This document shows, one piece after another, positions 36,392-44,188 of a stretch of DNA of 64,000 nt. Position 1 is the first letter of the stretch; the number at the start of each line of letters is the position of its first letter. This DNA is from Pseudaquabacterium terrae (lineage in GTDB: Bacteria > Pseudomonadota > Gammaproteobacteria > Burkholderiales > Burkholderiaceae_C), in assembly GCF_013266755.1 (NCBI RefSeq), contig NZ_JABRWJ010000007.1, positions 186,001 to 250,000 of the forward strand, written 5' to 3'. Under the pieces are notes generated by a model, which was not told the DNA's origin, made no database searches, and worked only from the letters and a program-made list of their open reading frames with translations. Made by a program: the position numbers and the translations under genes.

Positions 36392-37705
36392 TCAGGTGGC
36401 AGGCACGAAGTCACGCACCTGGCGCATGCGCGAGCCGAGCAGCGCGAGCACGACGATGATCAGCAGGCTGGCGCCGCTGAAGAGAAAGACGTACGGCAGC
36501 GCCACACCGCGCATGAGCCAGCCGGTGACCGCCGACGACAGCGGCGCGATGCCGAGAAAGATGAACATGAACAGGCTCATCGCGCGCCCGAGCATCGCCG
36601 GTGCCACGCGGCGCTGGATCCAGGTGAACACTGCTACCTGCATGAACCCGCCGAGCACGCCGATCGAGCCCAGCAGCAGCGCGCCCTGCCAGGTGGCATT
36701 GATGCCGCCCATCGGCATGAACAGCAGGCCGACCAGCGCATCGACGGCGAGCAAGGTGAGACCGAAATTGCCGAGCCGCCAATGCGGCTTGGCGCCGGCG
36801 ATGGCCATGCCGATCAAGGTGCCGGCACCGTGCGACGCCAGCAGCGTGCCGAAGGCCGATGCGCCGAGGCCCGGCACCGTGTCGGCGAGCACCGGCAGCG
36901 CGATCTGGATCGGGCCGTGGATCAGCAACGCGACGGCCGACCAGTACAGCAGGCAGGTGCGCAATTCGACGTCGCGCCAGAAGCTGCGCAGACCCTCGGC
37001 GACGGCCGCCAGCACCGCCTGCGGCGGCGCAGCCGGCCCCACCGGGCGCATCTGCACCTTCGACAGCGTCCAGGCCGACAGTGCGAAGCTGAAGGCATCG
37101 AAGCCGAAGGCCAGCGCGAGGCCGCGCGCATCGGCAATCCTGTCGCCGCCGGCCACCGGCGCCGCATCGGCCGACAGCAGAATCAGCAGCGCCGCGAGCA
37201 AGGGGCCGAGGAACATCGTCAGCTGCCGCAAGCCGAGCAGCAGTCCGTTGGCCGCCGCCAGCTGCGCCGGCGCGACCACCTGCGGCAGCATCGCCGTGCC
37301 GGAGGGGATGCTGAAGGCCGTCGCCAACCCGATGCCGAGCGACAGCGCGTACAGCAGCGGCAGGCTCAGACCGCCGGTCCACACCAGGAGCGCCAGCGCG
37401 CCGAGCAGCACGGTGTTGACGACTTTGGTGATCATCATCACCCGCTTCGGCGAGTAGCGATCGACCACCGCGCCGCCGATCAGCAGGAACGCGGCGCGCG
37501 GGATGCCCATCATCGCGATCACCGTGCCGAGCACCAGCGGATCGCCGCTGATCTTCAGCACCAGCCAGGGCAGCGCGACCAGCGTGAACTGGTCGCCGAG
37601 CATCGACAGGAAGCCGCCGCTGACCATCCAGGCGAAGTTGCGGTCGCGGAACAGGGCGGCGCGGGGTGCGGGCGCTCCCGCAGAGGCTGAGGAAGAAGCA
37701 TTCAT
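36392..37705 (-). CDS. MFS transporter (EntS/enterobactin-exporter-like)
   Basis: A 437-residue membrane protein with about twelve hydrophobic helices. It starts RDRNFAWMVSGGFLSMLGDQFTLVALPWLVLKISGDP, the usual beginning of MFS_3/EntS-type exporters, and carries the loop motif GGAVVDRYSPKRVMMITKVVN. A central loop (about 185-215) is Ala-rich. The ATG at 37705 (MNASSS) is preferred over a GTG three codons earlier. It is probably cotranscribed with the acyltransferase downstream. The substrate is unknown; EntS-like proteins export siderophores or drugs. Confidence 0.88.
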   Translation of the reverse strand: MNASSSASAGAPAPRAALFRDRNFAWMVSGGFLSMLGDQFTLVALPWLVLKISGDPLVLGTVIAMMGIPRAAFLLIGGAVVDRYSPKRVMMITKVVNTVLLGALALLVWTGGLSLPLLYALSLGIGLATAFSIPSGTAMLPQVVAPAQLAAANGLLLGLRQLTMFLGPLLAALLILLSADAAPVAGGDRIADARGLALAFGFDAFSFALSAWTLSKVQMRPVGPAAPPQAVLAAVAEGLRSFWRDVELRTCLLYWSAVALLIHGPIQIALPVLADTVPGLGASAFGTLLASHGAGTLIGMAIAGAKPHWRLGNFGLTLLAVDALVGLLFMPMGGINATWQGALLLGSIGVLGGFMQVAVFTWIQRRVAPAMLGRAMSLFMFIFLGIAPLSSAVTGWLMRGVALPYVFLFSGASLLIIVVLALLGSRMRQVRDFVPAT

Positions 37706-37739
37706 GCCGCGCACTGTGCGGCCTGACGCTGCGTGAGGG

Positions 37740-38765
37740 TCAAGCGGTGGCGGGCGCAGCGGCGCTGGCCTCGACCAGGAAGGCGCGCGCCCACGGCGGC
37801 ATCGCCGCGCCGGCGCGCAGCAGCGGCTCGGCGTCGTAGGCGCGCTGCAGCTTCTCGCCCAGCACCGCGTCGCCCCCCGTCAGGCGGTGCTTCAGGTCCA
37901 GCCACTGCCGTGCCACCGGCCATGCGGCCGGATCCGCTGGCGCCACGCCGGCGTCGATCAGCGCCTTCACCGCCCCGACCAGCGCGCGCCACTCGGCCGC
38001 GGGCACGACGCCGATGCGGCGCAGGTCGTCCTTGTCGATATACCGGAAATAGAGCGACAGGCGCAGATTCACTGCCGCATCGATGTAGTCGGCGAGCGGC
38101 CGGTCGATGGTGGAGCGGTTGTGCAGGCTGCCTTCGGCCCGGAACATCTCACCCCAGCGGTCCATCAGGCCGAAGTCGCCCTGCATCCACGTGTGCATCA
38201 GGTTCATCCAGCGCTGCGCGAGCGGTTGCAGCACGGGGTCGTCGGCCGGTACGCCGCGATCCATCTGCACGCGGATCTCGGCGGACAGGTGCTGCAACTG
38301 CTGCTCGACCTCGCGCCAGTTCGCGAAGATGCGGCGGATCTCGTCGGCATCGAACCAGCGGCTGCAGGTCGTCATCATCTGCAGCGTCGCGAGCCAGTCA
38401 TCGAGCTCGGGCTCCTCGCCGGCATCGAACTTCGCCTGCACCAGCAGCAGCCGGTCGCGCAGCGTCGTGGCCTGCGCGATCTGCTCCTGCAGCGACGCGA
38501 GCTGGCGGCCGAGCACACGCATCAACCCACCCTCGCCACTCTCGCCCGGTGCACCGTCGAGCAACTGGCCGATGTCTTCGAGCGGCAGCCCGAGCGCGCG
38601 CAGCGCCTGGATGCCGTGCAGCCGCGCGACGTCGCTGCGGTCGTAGAGACGGTAGCCGCCGTCGGAGCGACCGGACGGACGCAGCAGCCCGATGCTGTCG
38701 TAGTGGTGCAGCGTGCGCACCGTCAATCCGCTGCGCTTGGCGAGCTCGCCGACTTTCAACAACAT
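37740..38765 (-). CDS. MerR-family regulator with TipAS-like C-terminal domain
   Basis: A 341-residue regulator. The N-terminal MerR winged helix is unmistakable: LLKVGELAKRSGLTVRTLHHYDSIGLLRPSGRSDGGYRLYDRSDVARL. A coiled-coil linker (LASLQEQIAQATTLRDRL) leads to a long C-terminal part with WMNLMHTWMQGDFGLMDRWGEMF and a second diverged repeat (WPVARQWLDLKHRLTGGDAVL), resembling antibiotic-binding TipAS domains. Such regulators bind bulky organic molecules. Its ATG overlaps the stop of the acyl-CoA-dehydrogenase-like gene by one base (TGATG), so it may sense a substrate of that enzyme. Confidence 0.88.
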   Translation of the reverse strand: MLLKVGELAKRSGLTVRTLHHYDSIGLLRPSGRSDGGYRLYDRSDVARLHGIQALRALGLPLEDIGQLLDGAPGESGEGGLMRVLGRQLASLQEQIAQATTLRDRLLLVQAKFDAGEEPELDDWLATLQMMTTCSRWFDADEIRRIFANWREVEQQLQHLSAEIRVQMDRGVPADDPVLQPLAQRWMNLMHTWMQGDFGLMDRWGEMFRAEGSLHNRSTIDRPLADYIDAAVNLRLSLYFRYIDKDDLRRIGVVPAAEWRALVGAVKALIDAGVAPADPAAWPVARQWLDLKHRLTGGDAVLGEKLQRAYDAEPLLRAGAAMPPWARAFLVEASAAAPATA

Positions 38766-40036
38766 CACTCGATCGCCTCGTCGCCTTCGTGTTCGTCGTA
38801 CAGGCATTCGCGACCCAGCCGGTCGATGCACAGCTCGGCCGTCCACGGCAGCATCACCGAGCCGCAGCGCGAATCGCGGTACAGCCGCTCCAGCGGCAGC
38901 GACTTCAGCAGCGTCTGCCCGCCGCAGGTGCGGATCGCCAGCCGGCACAACTCGTTGGCGCTCTCCATCACCGTGTAGTGCGCGGCGTAGAGGCGCATCC
39001 GGGCGTCCTTGTCGGGATCGAGCCGCGCCTCGCGCGCGGTCTGCAGGAACAGCGCGCGCATTGCCTCGAGGCGGATGCGCATCTCGGCGGTGTCCGACTG
39101 CTTGGTCGGGTACATGCGTCGCAGCACCTTCGGCATGCCCGGCACCTCGGCGCGCAGGTACTGCACCGTGAAGTCGTAGGCGGCCTGGGCGATGCCGAGG
39201 TAGGTGGCGGTCAGCGTCGACACCATGTGCGGGAAGCGGTTGAAGGCCTCGAAATACAGGCCTTCGGGCAGCAGCCGCGCCTCGTCGGGCACGAAGACGT
39301 CGCTGAACACGAGGTCGCGGCTGACGGTGGCGCGCATGCCCAGCGGATCCCAGTCGCCGCACACGGCGACACCCGGCGCATCGGCGGGAATCCCGAGGTA
39401 CAGCATGTCGCGGCGCGTGCCGCCGGCCGCCTGGCCGGGCTGCTCCAGCGTGCACAGCACGGCGTAGCAGTCCGCCGCGCCGGCGAGCGAGGCAAATATC
39501 TTGCGGCCGCTGACACGGTAGCCACCCTCGACGCGGCGCGCCGCGGTGCCCCACGGGGCGGTGCCGGCCGCCGCGGCGCCGCCCTCGGAGAACGGCTGGG
39601 CGTAGAGCGTGCCGTCGTCGACGATGCGGCGCTGGTGCAGGCCGCGGATGCGCTCGTGGTCGGCGCGCTGCGCGGGCGACATCGGCAGCGCGTCGGCCAG
39701 CGGGCCGAGCCACAGCGTCGGGCAGACATGCATGTTGAAGCTCAGCGCCGTCGAGCCGCACCAGCGGCCGAGCTCGGCGGCAACGAGCATGTAGGTCTCG
39801 AAGTCGGCGCCGAGACCCCCGGCGGATTCGGGCACGCACAAGCCGAGCAGGCCCGCCGAACGCAGGTCGGCGAAGTTCTCGGCCGGGAAGCTGGCCTCGC
39901 GGTCGTGGTGCACGGCGCGTTCGGCCAGCCGCGGCCCGAGCGCGCTGACCCGCGCGACGAGCTCGCGCTGCCGCGGCGTCAGGCGGCCGGCATCGCCGGC
40001 GATGTGCGAAGGCTGATAGCGATCGGCGGGACTCAT
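38765..40036 (-). CDS. Acyl-CoA dehydrogenase-fold flavoprotein, probable flavin-dependent monooxygenase
   Basis: A 423-residue protein with the full acyl-CoA dehydrogenase fold: N-terminal helices, middle beta domain (GGYRVSGRKIFASLAGAADCY, about 171-191) and C-terminal helices. The catalytic Glu expected in the IYEGT-like loop of short- and medium-chain dehydrogenases is not present; the matching segment reads RDSRCGSVMLPWTAELC (LPWT at 396-399). Some family members place the base elsewhere, so this is suggestive only. Because a HpaC-type flavin reductase is encoded just upstream in the same operon, a two-component (class D) monooxygenase or desulfurase-like reaction is the better guess. 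The ATG at 40036 lies 2 bases after the reductase stop. Confidence 0.75.
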   Translation of the reverse strand: MSPADRYQPSHIAGDAGRLTPRQRELVARVSALGPRLAERAVHHDREASFPAENFADLRSAGLLGLCVPESAGGLGADFETYMLVAAELGRWCGSTALSFNMHVCPTLWLGPLADALPMSPAQRADHERIRGLHQRRIVDDGTLYAQPFSEGGAAAAGTAPWGTAARRVEGGYRVSGRKIFASLAGAADCYAVLCTLEQPGQAAGGTRRDMLYLGIPADAPGVAVCGDWDPLGMRATVSRDLVFSDVFVPDEARLLPEGLYFEAFNRFPHMVSTLTATYLGIAQAAYDFTVQYLRAEVPGMPKVLRRMYPTKQSDTAEMRIRLEAMRALFLQTAREARLDPDKDARMRLYAAHYTVMESANELCRLAIRTCGGQTLLKSLPLERLYRDSRCGSVMLPWTAELCIDRLGRECLYDEHEGDEAIE

Positions 40037-40038
40037 CG

Positions 40039-40539
40039 TCACAACACCTCCCCGAGCATGCGGTAGTGCCCGCCCTGGAACGCGAGCGGCGCGATGCCGG
40101 CGTCGGTGACCCGCAGCACGCGGCCGATGAACAGCACGTGGTCGCCGGCCTCCTGGCGCTGCGCGGTCTGGCATTCGAAGACCGCCGCGCAGCCGCCGAG
40201 CACGGGCACGCCGCCCAGCCCCGGGCTCCAGACGCCGGCGCTGAACTTGTCCGGCACCTGGGATGCGAAGCGGCGCGACAGCTCGACCTGCGTCTCGGCC
40301 AGCACATTGACCGCAAAGTGAGCGGCCTGCTCGAACGCCGGCACGCTGGGGCTGCTGCGCCGCAACGACCACAGCACCAGCGGCGGCTCGAGCGACAGCG
40401 CGTTGAACGAATTGGCCGTCAGCCCGACCGCCTGGCCGCCGGCATCGACGCAGGTGATGATGGTGACACCGGTGGCGAAACGGCCGAGCGCGGTGCGCAG
40501 CGCGCGCGGCTCGACCAGCGCGAGGTTCTCATCCGTCAT
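40039..40539 (-). CDS. Flavin reductase (HpaC/NtaB-like)
   Basis: A 166-residue FMN/FAD reductase of the flavin_reduct family. The N-terminal LRTALGRFATGVTIITCVDAGGQAVGLTANSFNALSLEPPLVLWSLRR is the standard flavin-binding start. FAVNVLAETQVELSRRFAS and ECQTAQRQEAGDHVLFIGRV follow, ending with a GGHYR motif used for NAD(P)H binding. Such proteins supply reduced flavin to a partner oxygenase; the next gene (acyl-CoA-dehydrogenase fold) is the likely partner. Its ATG overlaps the moaE stop by 4 bases. Confidence 0.92.
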   Translation of the reverse strand: MTDENLALVEPRALRTALGRFATGVTIITCVDAGGQAVGLTANSFNALSLEPPLVLWSLRRSSPSVPAFEQAAHFAVNVLAETQVELSRRFASQVPDKFSAGVWSPGLGGVPVLGGCAAVFECQTAQRQEAGDHVLFIGRVLRVTDAGIAPLAFQGGHYRMLGEVL

Positions 40540-41012
40540 GCGGCGTTGCCCGAGCGCAGGCCCCAGCGCGCGAGCGCCTCGTCGTCGGCAACCCGGGCGT
40601 CGACCCAGCGCGCGCCTTCGGGCGTGGTCTCCTTCTTCCAGAACGGCGCCTGCGTCTTCAGGTAGTCCATCAGGAACTCGCAGCCCTGGAATGCCGCGCC
40701 GCGGTGCGACGAGCTCGTCACCACCAGCACGATCTGGTCGCCCGGCAGCAGCCTGCCGACGCGGTGGATCACGCGCACGCCGCGCAGCGGGAAACGGCGG
40801 CAGGCCTCGTCGATCATCGCCTCGATCGCCGCCTCGGTCATGCCGGGGTAGTGCTCGAGCTCCATCGCGCTGATCGCCGGCTCGCCCGGGCTGCGGTCGC
40901 GCACCGTGCCGATGAAGCTGGCGATCGCACCGACGCCGGCGTCGCCGGCGCGCACGGCGGCGACCTCGGTCGAGAGGTCGAAATCGTCGGTCTGGATGCT
41001 GACGCGCGGCAT
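40536..41012 (-). CDS. moaE: Molybdopterin synthase catalytic subunit MoaE
   Basis: A 158-residue MoaE, which with MoaD inserts sulfur into precursor Z to form molybdopterin. The family core is present: GAIASFIGTVRDRSPG, MELEHYPGMTEAAIEAM, VIHRVGRLLPGDQIVLVVTSSSHRGAAFQGCEFLMDYLKTQAPFWKKE with the active-site lysines. The start at 41012 precedes MPRVSIQTDDFD. It is separated from moaD by an inserted dapA-like gene on the other strand, which is unusual because moaD-moaE are normally adjacent. Confidence 0.96.
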   Translation of the reverse strand: MPRVSIQTDDFDLSTEVAAVRAGDAGVGAIASFIGTVRDRSPGEPAISAMELEHYPGMTEAAIEAMIDEACRRFPLRGVRVIHRVGRLLPGDQIVLVVTSSSHRGAAFQGCEFLMDYLKTQAPFWKKETTPEGARWVDARVADDEALARWGLRSGNAA

Positions 41013-41045
41013 GCTGCGATTGTGCCGTGGCTAGAATCCGCGCTC

Positions 41046-41132
41046 ATGTGCTCGACCTCGCCATTCCACGTCCCGGCCTTCGCCGCGGGCGCCAGCGTGG
41101 TCGAGAAACAGAAAAAACAGCCGCTCGTCTGA
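41046..41132 (+). CDS. Possible 28-codon small ORF upstream of the dapA-like gene
   Basis: An ATG-initiated frame that begins MCSTSPFHVPAF and ends in a lysine-rich tail (EKQKKQPLV) before TGA. A TAGAAT hexamer at 41032-41037 could be a -10 element. It begins 34 bases from the moaE start on the opposite strand and ends 140 bases before the dapA-like gene. It may be a leader peptide or chance; no family is recognised. Confidence 0.25.
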   Translation: MCSTSPFHVPAFAAGASVVEKQKKQPLV

Positions 41133-41233
41133 CCGGGGCCCAGCTGTTCCGGCGCGGTCGAGCGACGGAACTGAAGCAGGCTGCCCGACCGGCACAACCC
41201 GACCCAGCGGCCCGCCCCACTTCATCGCTTGTC

Positions 41234-41254
41234 CGACCGGTCTTTCAACGGTCG
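41234..41254. repeat. Inverted repeat before the dapA-like gene
   Basis: CGACCG (41234-41239) pairs with CGGTCG (41249-41254) around a 9-base loop, and the 8-base palindrome GACCGGTC lies within. It ends 18 bases before the ATG, just ahead of the GGAG ribosome binding site at 41261-41264. It could be an operator or an mRNA hairpin that tunes initiation. Confidence 0.4.
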
Positions 41255-41272
41255 CTTGATGGAGTCTTTCCG

Positions 41273-42151
41273 ATGGTTCAGTTCTCGGGTATCTGGGTGC
41301 CGCTGGTCACCCCGTTTCGCAGCGGCGCGCTCGATCTGCCGGCCTTGCGCCGCCTGGTCGAGCAGCTGGCGTCCCATGGCGTCGCCGGCTTCGTCGCCTG
41401 CGGCAGCACCGGCGAGGCGGCCTTGCTCGACGATGACGAGCAGCAGGCGGTGTTGCGCACGGTGCTCGACGCGGCCGGCGACCGGCCGGTGCTGATGGGG
41501 CTGTCCGGCGCGCGGCCGGCGCTGGTCGCGGCGCGCGCACGGCAGTTGGCCGACGCGCTGCCGCTGGCCGGCTACCTGCTCAGCGCACCGGGCTACATGA
41601 AGCCGAACCAGGCCGGGCTGCTGGACTTCTTCATCACCGTCGCCGACGTTTCGCCGGTGCCGATCGTCGCCTACGACATCCCGTCGCGCACCGGCGTGCG
41701 CATCGAGCCGCAGACGCTGCTCGCGCTGGCCGCGCATCCGCGCATCCGCGCGCTGAAGGACTGCAGCAGCGACGCCGCGGCCGCCACCGCGCTGCTCGCC
41801 GATGGCCGGCTCGCGCTGCTGGCGGGAAACGACGACGAGTTGTTCGCGCAGCTGGCGCTGGGCGCCACGGGCTCGATCACCGCGTCGGCGCACCTGCGGC
41901 CCGACCTGTTCGTCCGCCTGCATCGCCTGATGCAGGCGCAGCGGCTGCACGAAGCGCGCGCGCTGTGGCACCGGCTGCGGCCGCTGGTCACTGGCCTGTT
42001 CGCCGAGCCGAACCCGGCGCCGGTGAAGGCACTGCTGGCGCGCCAGGGCGTCATCGCCGGCGAGTTGCGCGCGCCGATGACGCCGGCATCGGCCGCCTGC
42101 GTCGAACGCGCGCAAGCCGCGCTGGACGCGCTTCGGGATCTGGACGCTTAA
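41273..42151 (+). CDS. DapA-type aldolase/lyase (dihydrodipicolinate synthase family)
   Basis: A 292-residue class I aldolase. The catalytic set is complete: Schiff-base Lys162 (IRALKDCSSD), Tyr134 (VAYDIPSRTG) with Arg139, and the GSTGEAA loop (Thr46). Members make dihydrodipicolinate or split N-acetylneuraminate and keto-acid sugars; the Ser in GSTGE and the sequence AYDIP rather than YNVP leave the substrate open. Start ATG 41273 has GGAG 8 bases upstream. It lies on the plus strand inside the minus-strand moa block, and its TAA stop shares a TTAA with the moaD stop. It is probably a second DapA rather than the housekeeping one. Confidence 0.92.
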   Translation: MVQFSGIWVPLVTPFRSGALDLPALRRLVEQLASHGVAGFVACGSTGEAALLDDDEQQAVLRTVLDAAGDRPVLMGLSGARPALVAARARQLADALPLAGYLLSAPGYMKPNQAGLLDFFITVADVSPVPIVAYDIPSRTGVRIEPQTLLALAAHPRIRALKDCSSDAAAATALLADGRLALLAGNDDELFAQLALGATGSITASAHLRPDLFVRLHRLMQAQRLHEARALWHRLRPLVTGLFAEPNPAPVKALLARQGVIAGELRAPMTPASAACVERAQAALDALRDLDA

Positions 42152-42408
42152 CCGCCCGTCACCGGCGGAAAGAACGCGACTTCGGCGCCGGCAATCAGCG
42201 GCGCCGATTCGTCGGCCATCACCTGGTTCAGCGCGCAGCGCACGGCCTTGCCGCGGGCGAGTGCCGCGGCATGCGCGCCGCCGCGGGCGATCAGCGTGTC
42301 GCGCAGCTGGCCCAGCGTCTGGCCGGGCTCGATGTCGACCGTCTCGCTGCCGCCGAGGGACTCGCGCAGCGCGGCGAAATAACGCACATTCACCGTGGCC
42401 ATGCTCAT
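42148..42408 (-). CDS. moaD: Molybdopterin synthase sulfur carrier subunit MoaD
   Basis: An 86-residue ubiquitin-fold protein beginning MSMATVNVRYFAALRESLGG and ending in the diagnostic Gly-Gly (FFPPVTGG), whose last carboxylate is thiolated for transfer to MoaE. ALNQVMADE and GAEVAFFPP are family blocks. The ATG at 42408 overlaps the moeA stop by ATGA. Its TAA shares the palindrome TTAA (42148-42151) with the stop of the convergent dapA-like gene. Confidence 0.95.
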   Translation of the reverse strand: MSMATVNVRYFAALRESLGGSETVDIEPGQTLGQLRDTLIARGGAHAAALARGKAVRCALNQVMADESAPLIAGAEVAFFPPVTGG

Positions 42409-43664
42409 GAACCGATCAGGGATGACAGCAGCAGGAAGCGCACGCTGTCGCCGCGCCGGATGGCTTGTCCCGGCGGGTTGTCGATCAGTCCGTCGGCCCA
42501 GACCGCCGAGGTCAGTACACCCGAGCTCTGGTTCGGGAACAGCTCGAGGCCGCCGTCGGCGTTGAAGCGCGCACGCAGGAATTCGCGCCGCTTGTCGGGC
42601 TTCGGCCAGTCGAAATCGGCACGCACCGTCAGCGCCGGCGGCAACCCGGCCGGCGCGCCCTGCAGCGCGCGCAGCACGGGCGCGACCGCCAGAACGAAGG
42701 TCACGAAGCTCGATACCGGGTTGCCGGGCAGGCCGAGGAACAGCGTCTCGCCGCCCTCGCCCCGCCGCACGGCGCCGAAGGCCAGCGGCTTGCCGGGCTT
42801 GATCGCCAGGCCCCAGGTGTGCAGCCAGCCTTCGGCCTCGACGGCGGGCTTCAGGTGGTCCTCCTCGCCGACCGACACGCCGCCGCAGGTGAGGATCAGG
42901 TCGTGTCCGACCGCGGCACGCCGCAGCGCCTCGCGCGTGGCGTCGCGCTGGTCGGCGACGATGCCCAGGTCGGTGACCTCGCATCCCGCCGCCTGCAGCA
43001 AGCCGCGCAGCGTGAAGCGGTTCGAGTTGTAGATCGCGCCCGGCTTCAGCGGCTCGCCGGGCATAGCGAGCTCGTCGCCGGTCGAGAACATGGCCACACG
43101 TGGCCGGCGCCGCACCAGCAGCGCGGCCGCGCCGACCGACGCGGCGAGGCCGAGCCCCTGCGGCGTCAGGCGGGTGCCGGCAGCGAGCACCTCGGCACCG
43201 TGTTGCACGTCCTCGCCGCGGCGCCGGACCCATTGGCCGGGTTGCGGCACGGCATCGATGCGCACGGCGCCCAAGCCGTCGCCGGCGATCGCCGCGCACT
43301 GCTCCTGCATCACCACCGCATCGGCGCCCGCCGGCACCTGTGCGCCGGTGAAGATGCGCGCGGCGCTGCCGGGCGCGAGCGGCGTGCCGATCACGCCGGC
43401 GGGGATGCGCTGCGACACCGGCAGCACCGTGCCCGCGGTGGGCACGTCGGCGGCGCGCAGCGCGTAACCGTCCATCGCGGTGTTGTCGGCCGGCGGCACG
43501 TCGAGCGTCGAGCGCACGCCCTCGGCCAGCACGCGGCCGAGCGCATCGAAGGTGTTCACCCGCTCGGTGTCGGGGATCGCGCGTTCCCGCGTGACGCTCA
43601 ACAGGCGCTCGAGCGCCTCGTCCAGGCTCAGCAGGGGCGCCTGCGGGCGCGGCGATTCAGCCAT
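42405..43664 (-). CDS. moeA: Molybdopterin molybdenumtransferase MoeA (copy 1)
   Basis: A 419-residue MoeA, which inserts molybdate into adenylylated molybdopterin. The domain order is normal: LLSLDEALERLLSVTRERAI, VPPADNTAMDGYALRAADVP, IFTGAQVPAGADAVVMQEQ, then the MoCF-binding domain (VAMFSTGDELAMPGEPLKPGAIYNSN, LTCGGVSVGEEDHLKPA, FLGLPGNPVSSFVTFV) and the C-terminal domain. The ATG at 43664 lies inside the mobB 3' end (8-base overlap). It is a distant paralog of the second moeA at 59107. Confidence 0.96.
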   Translation of the reverse strand: MAESPRPQAPLLSLDEALERLLSVTRERAIPDTERVNTFDALGRVLAEGVRSTLDVPPADNTAMDGYALRAADVPTAGTVLPVSQRIPAGVIGTPLAPGSAARIFTGAQVPAGADAVVMQEQCAAIAGDGLGAVRIDAVPQPGQWVRRRGEDVQHGAEVLAAGTRLTPQGLGLAASVGAAALLVRRRPRVAMFSTGDELAMPGEPLKPGAIYNSNRFTLRGLLQAAGCEVTDLGIVADQRDATREALRRAAVGHDLILTCGGVSVGEEDHLKPAVEAEGWLHTWGLAIKPGKPLAFGAVRRGEGGETLFLGLPGNPVSSFVTFVLAVAPVLRALQGAPAGLPPALTVRADFDWPKPDKRREFLRARFNADGGLELFPNQSSGVLTSAVWADGLIDNPPGQAIRRGDSVRFLLLSSLIGS

Positions 43665-44187
43665 GGATCTCGGGTCGGTAGTGAAAGCGCTCGGCAGTGT
43701 CCAACAGGTGCGAAGCCAGCGCGGCGGGTGCGGCCATGTCGAAGACGGGCCGCGCGGTCGCCACCGGCAACGCCGCCGGCGCATCGGTGGCAATGGCGAC
43801 GACGTAAGGCTCGTCGGGGTACAGCGGCGCCTCGCCGGTCGCGGCGCGCCAGACCTCGATCTTCGGGATGTCGGCGTGCTTGTAGCCCTCGACCAGCACC
43901 CAGTCGCAGTCGATCAGCTCGGCGATCAGCTGATGCACCGTCGGATGGCCCTCGACTTCGTATTCGCGCATCTTCGCCAGCCGCTGGCCGGAGGCGATCA
44001 GCACCTCGAAGGCGCCGGCCTGGCGGTGGCGCCAGCTGTCCTTGCCCGGCGTGTCGATGTCGAACGCGTGGTGCGCATGCTTGATCACCGAGACGCGCAG
44101 GCCGCGCGCCTTCAGCTCGGCGATCAGCTGCTCGATCAGCGTGGTCTTGCCGACGCCGGACGTGCCGCAGAAGCCGACGACGTGCAT
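43657..44187 (-). CDS. mobB: Molybdopterin-guanine dinucleotide biosynthesis protein MobB
   Basis: A 176-residue GTP-binding protein of the MobB family. The P-loop is GTSGVGKTTL (residues 8-17), followed by LRVSVIKHAHHAFDIDTPGKDSWRHRQAGA, the conserved HxxHxFDxDxPGKDS signature of the group, and WVLVEGYKHADIPKIEVWR. MobB assists attachment of GMP to molybdopterin, so at least one bis-MGD enzyme exists in this organism. The start at 44187 (MHVVGFCG) is one base from the thrC stop. Confidence 0.95.
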   Translation of the reverse strand: MHVVGFCGTSGVGKTTLIEQLIAELKARGLRVSVIKHAHHAFDIDTPGKDSWRHRQAGAFEVLIASGQRLAKMREYEVEGHPTVHQLIAELIDCDWVLVEGYKHADIPKIEVWRAATGEAPLYPDEPYVVAIATDAPAALPVATARPVFDMAAPAALASHLLDTAERFHYRPEIHG

Positions 44188-44188
44188 G

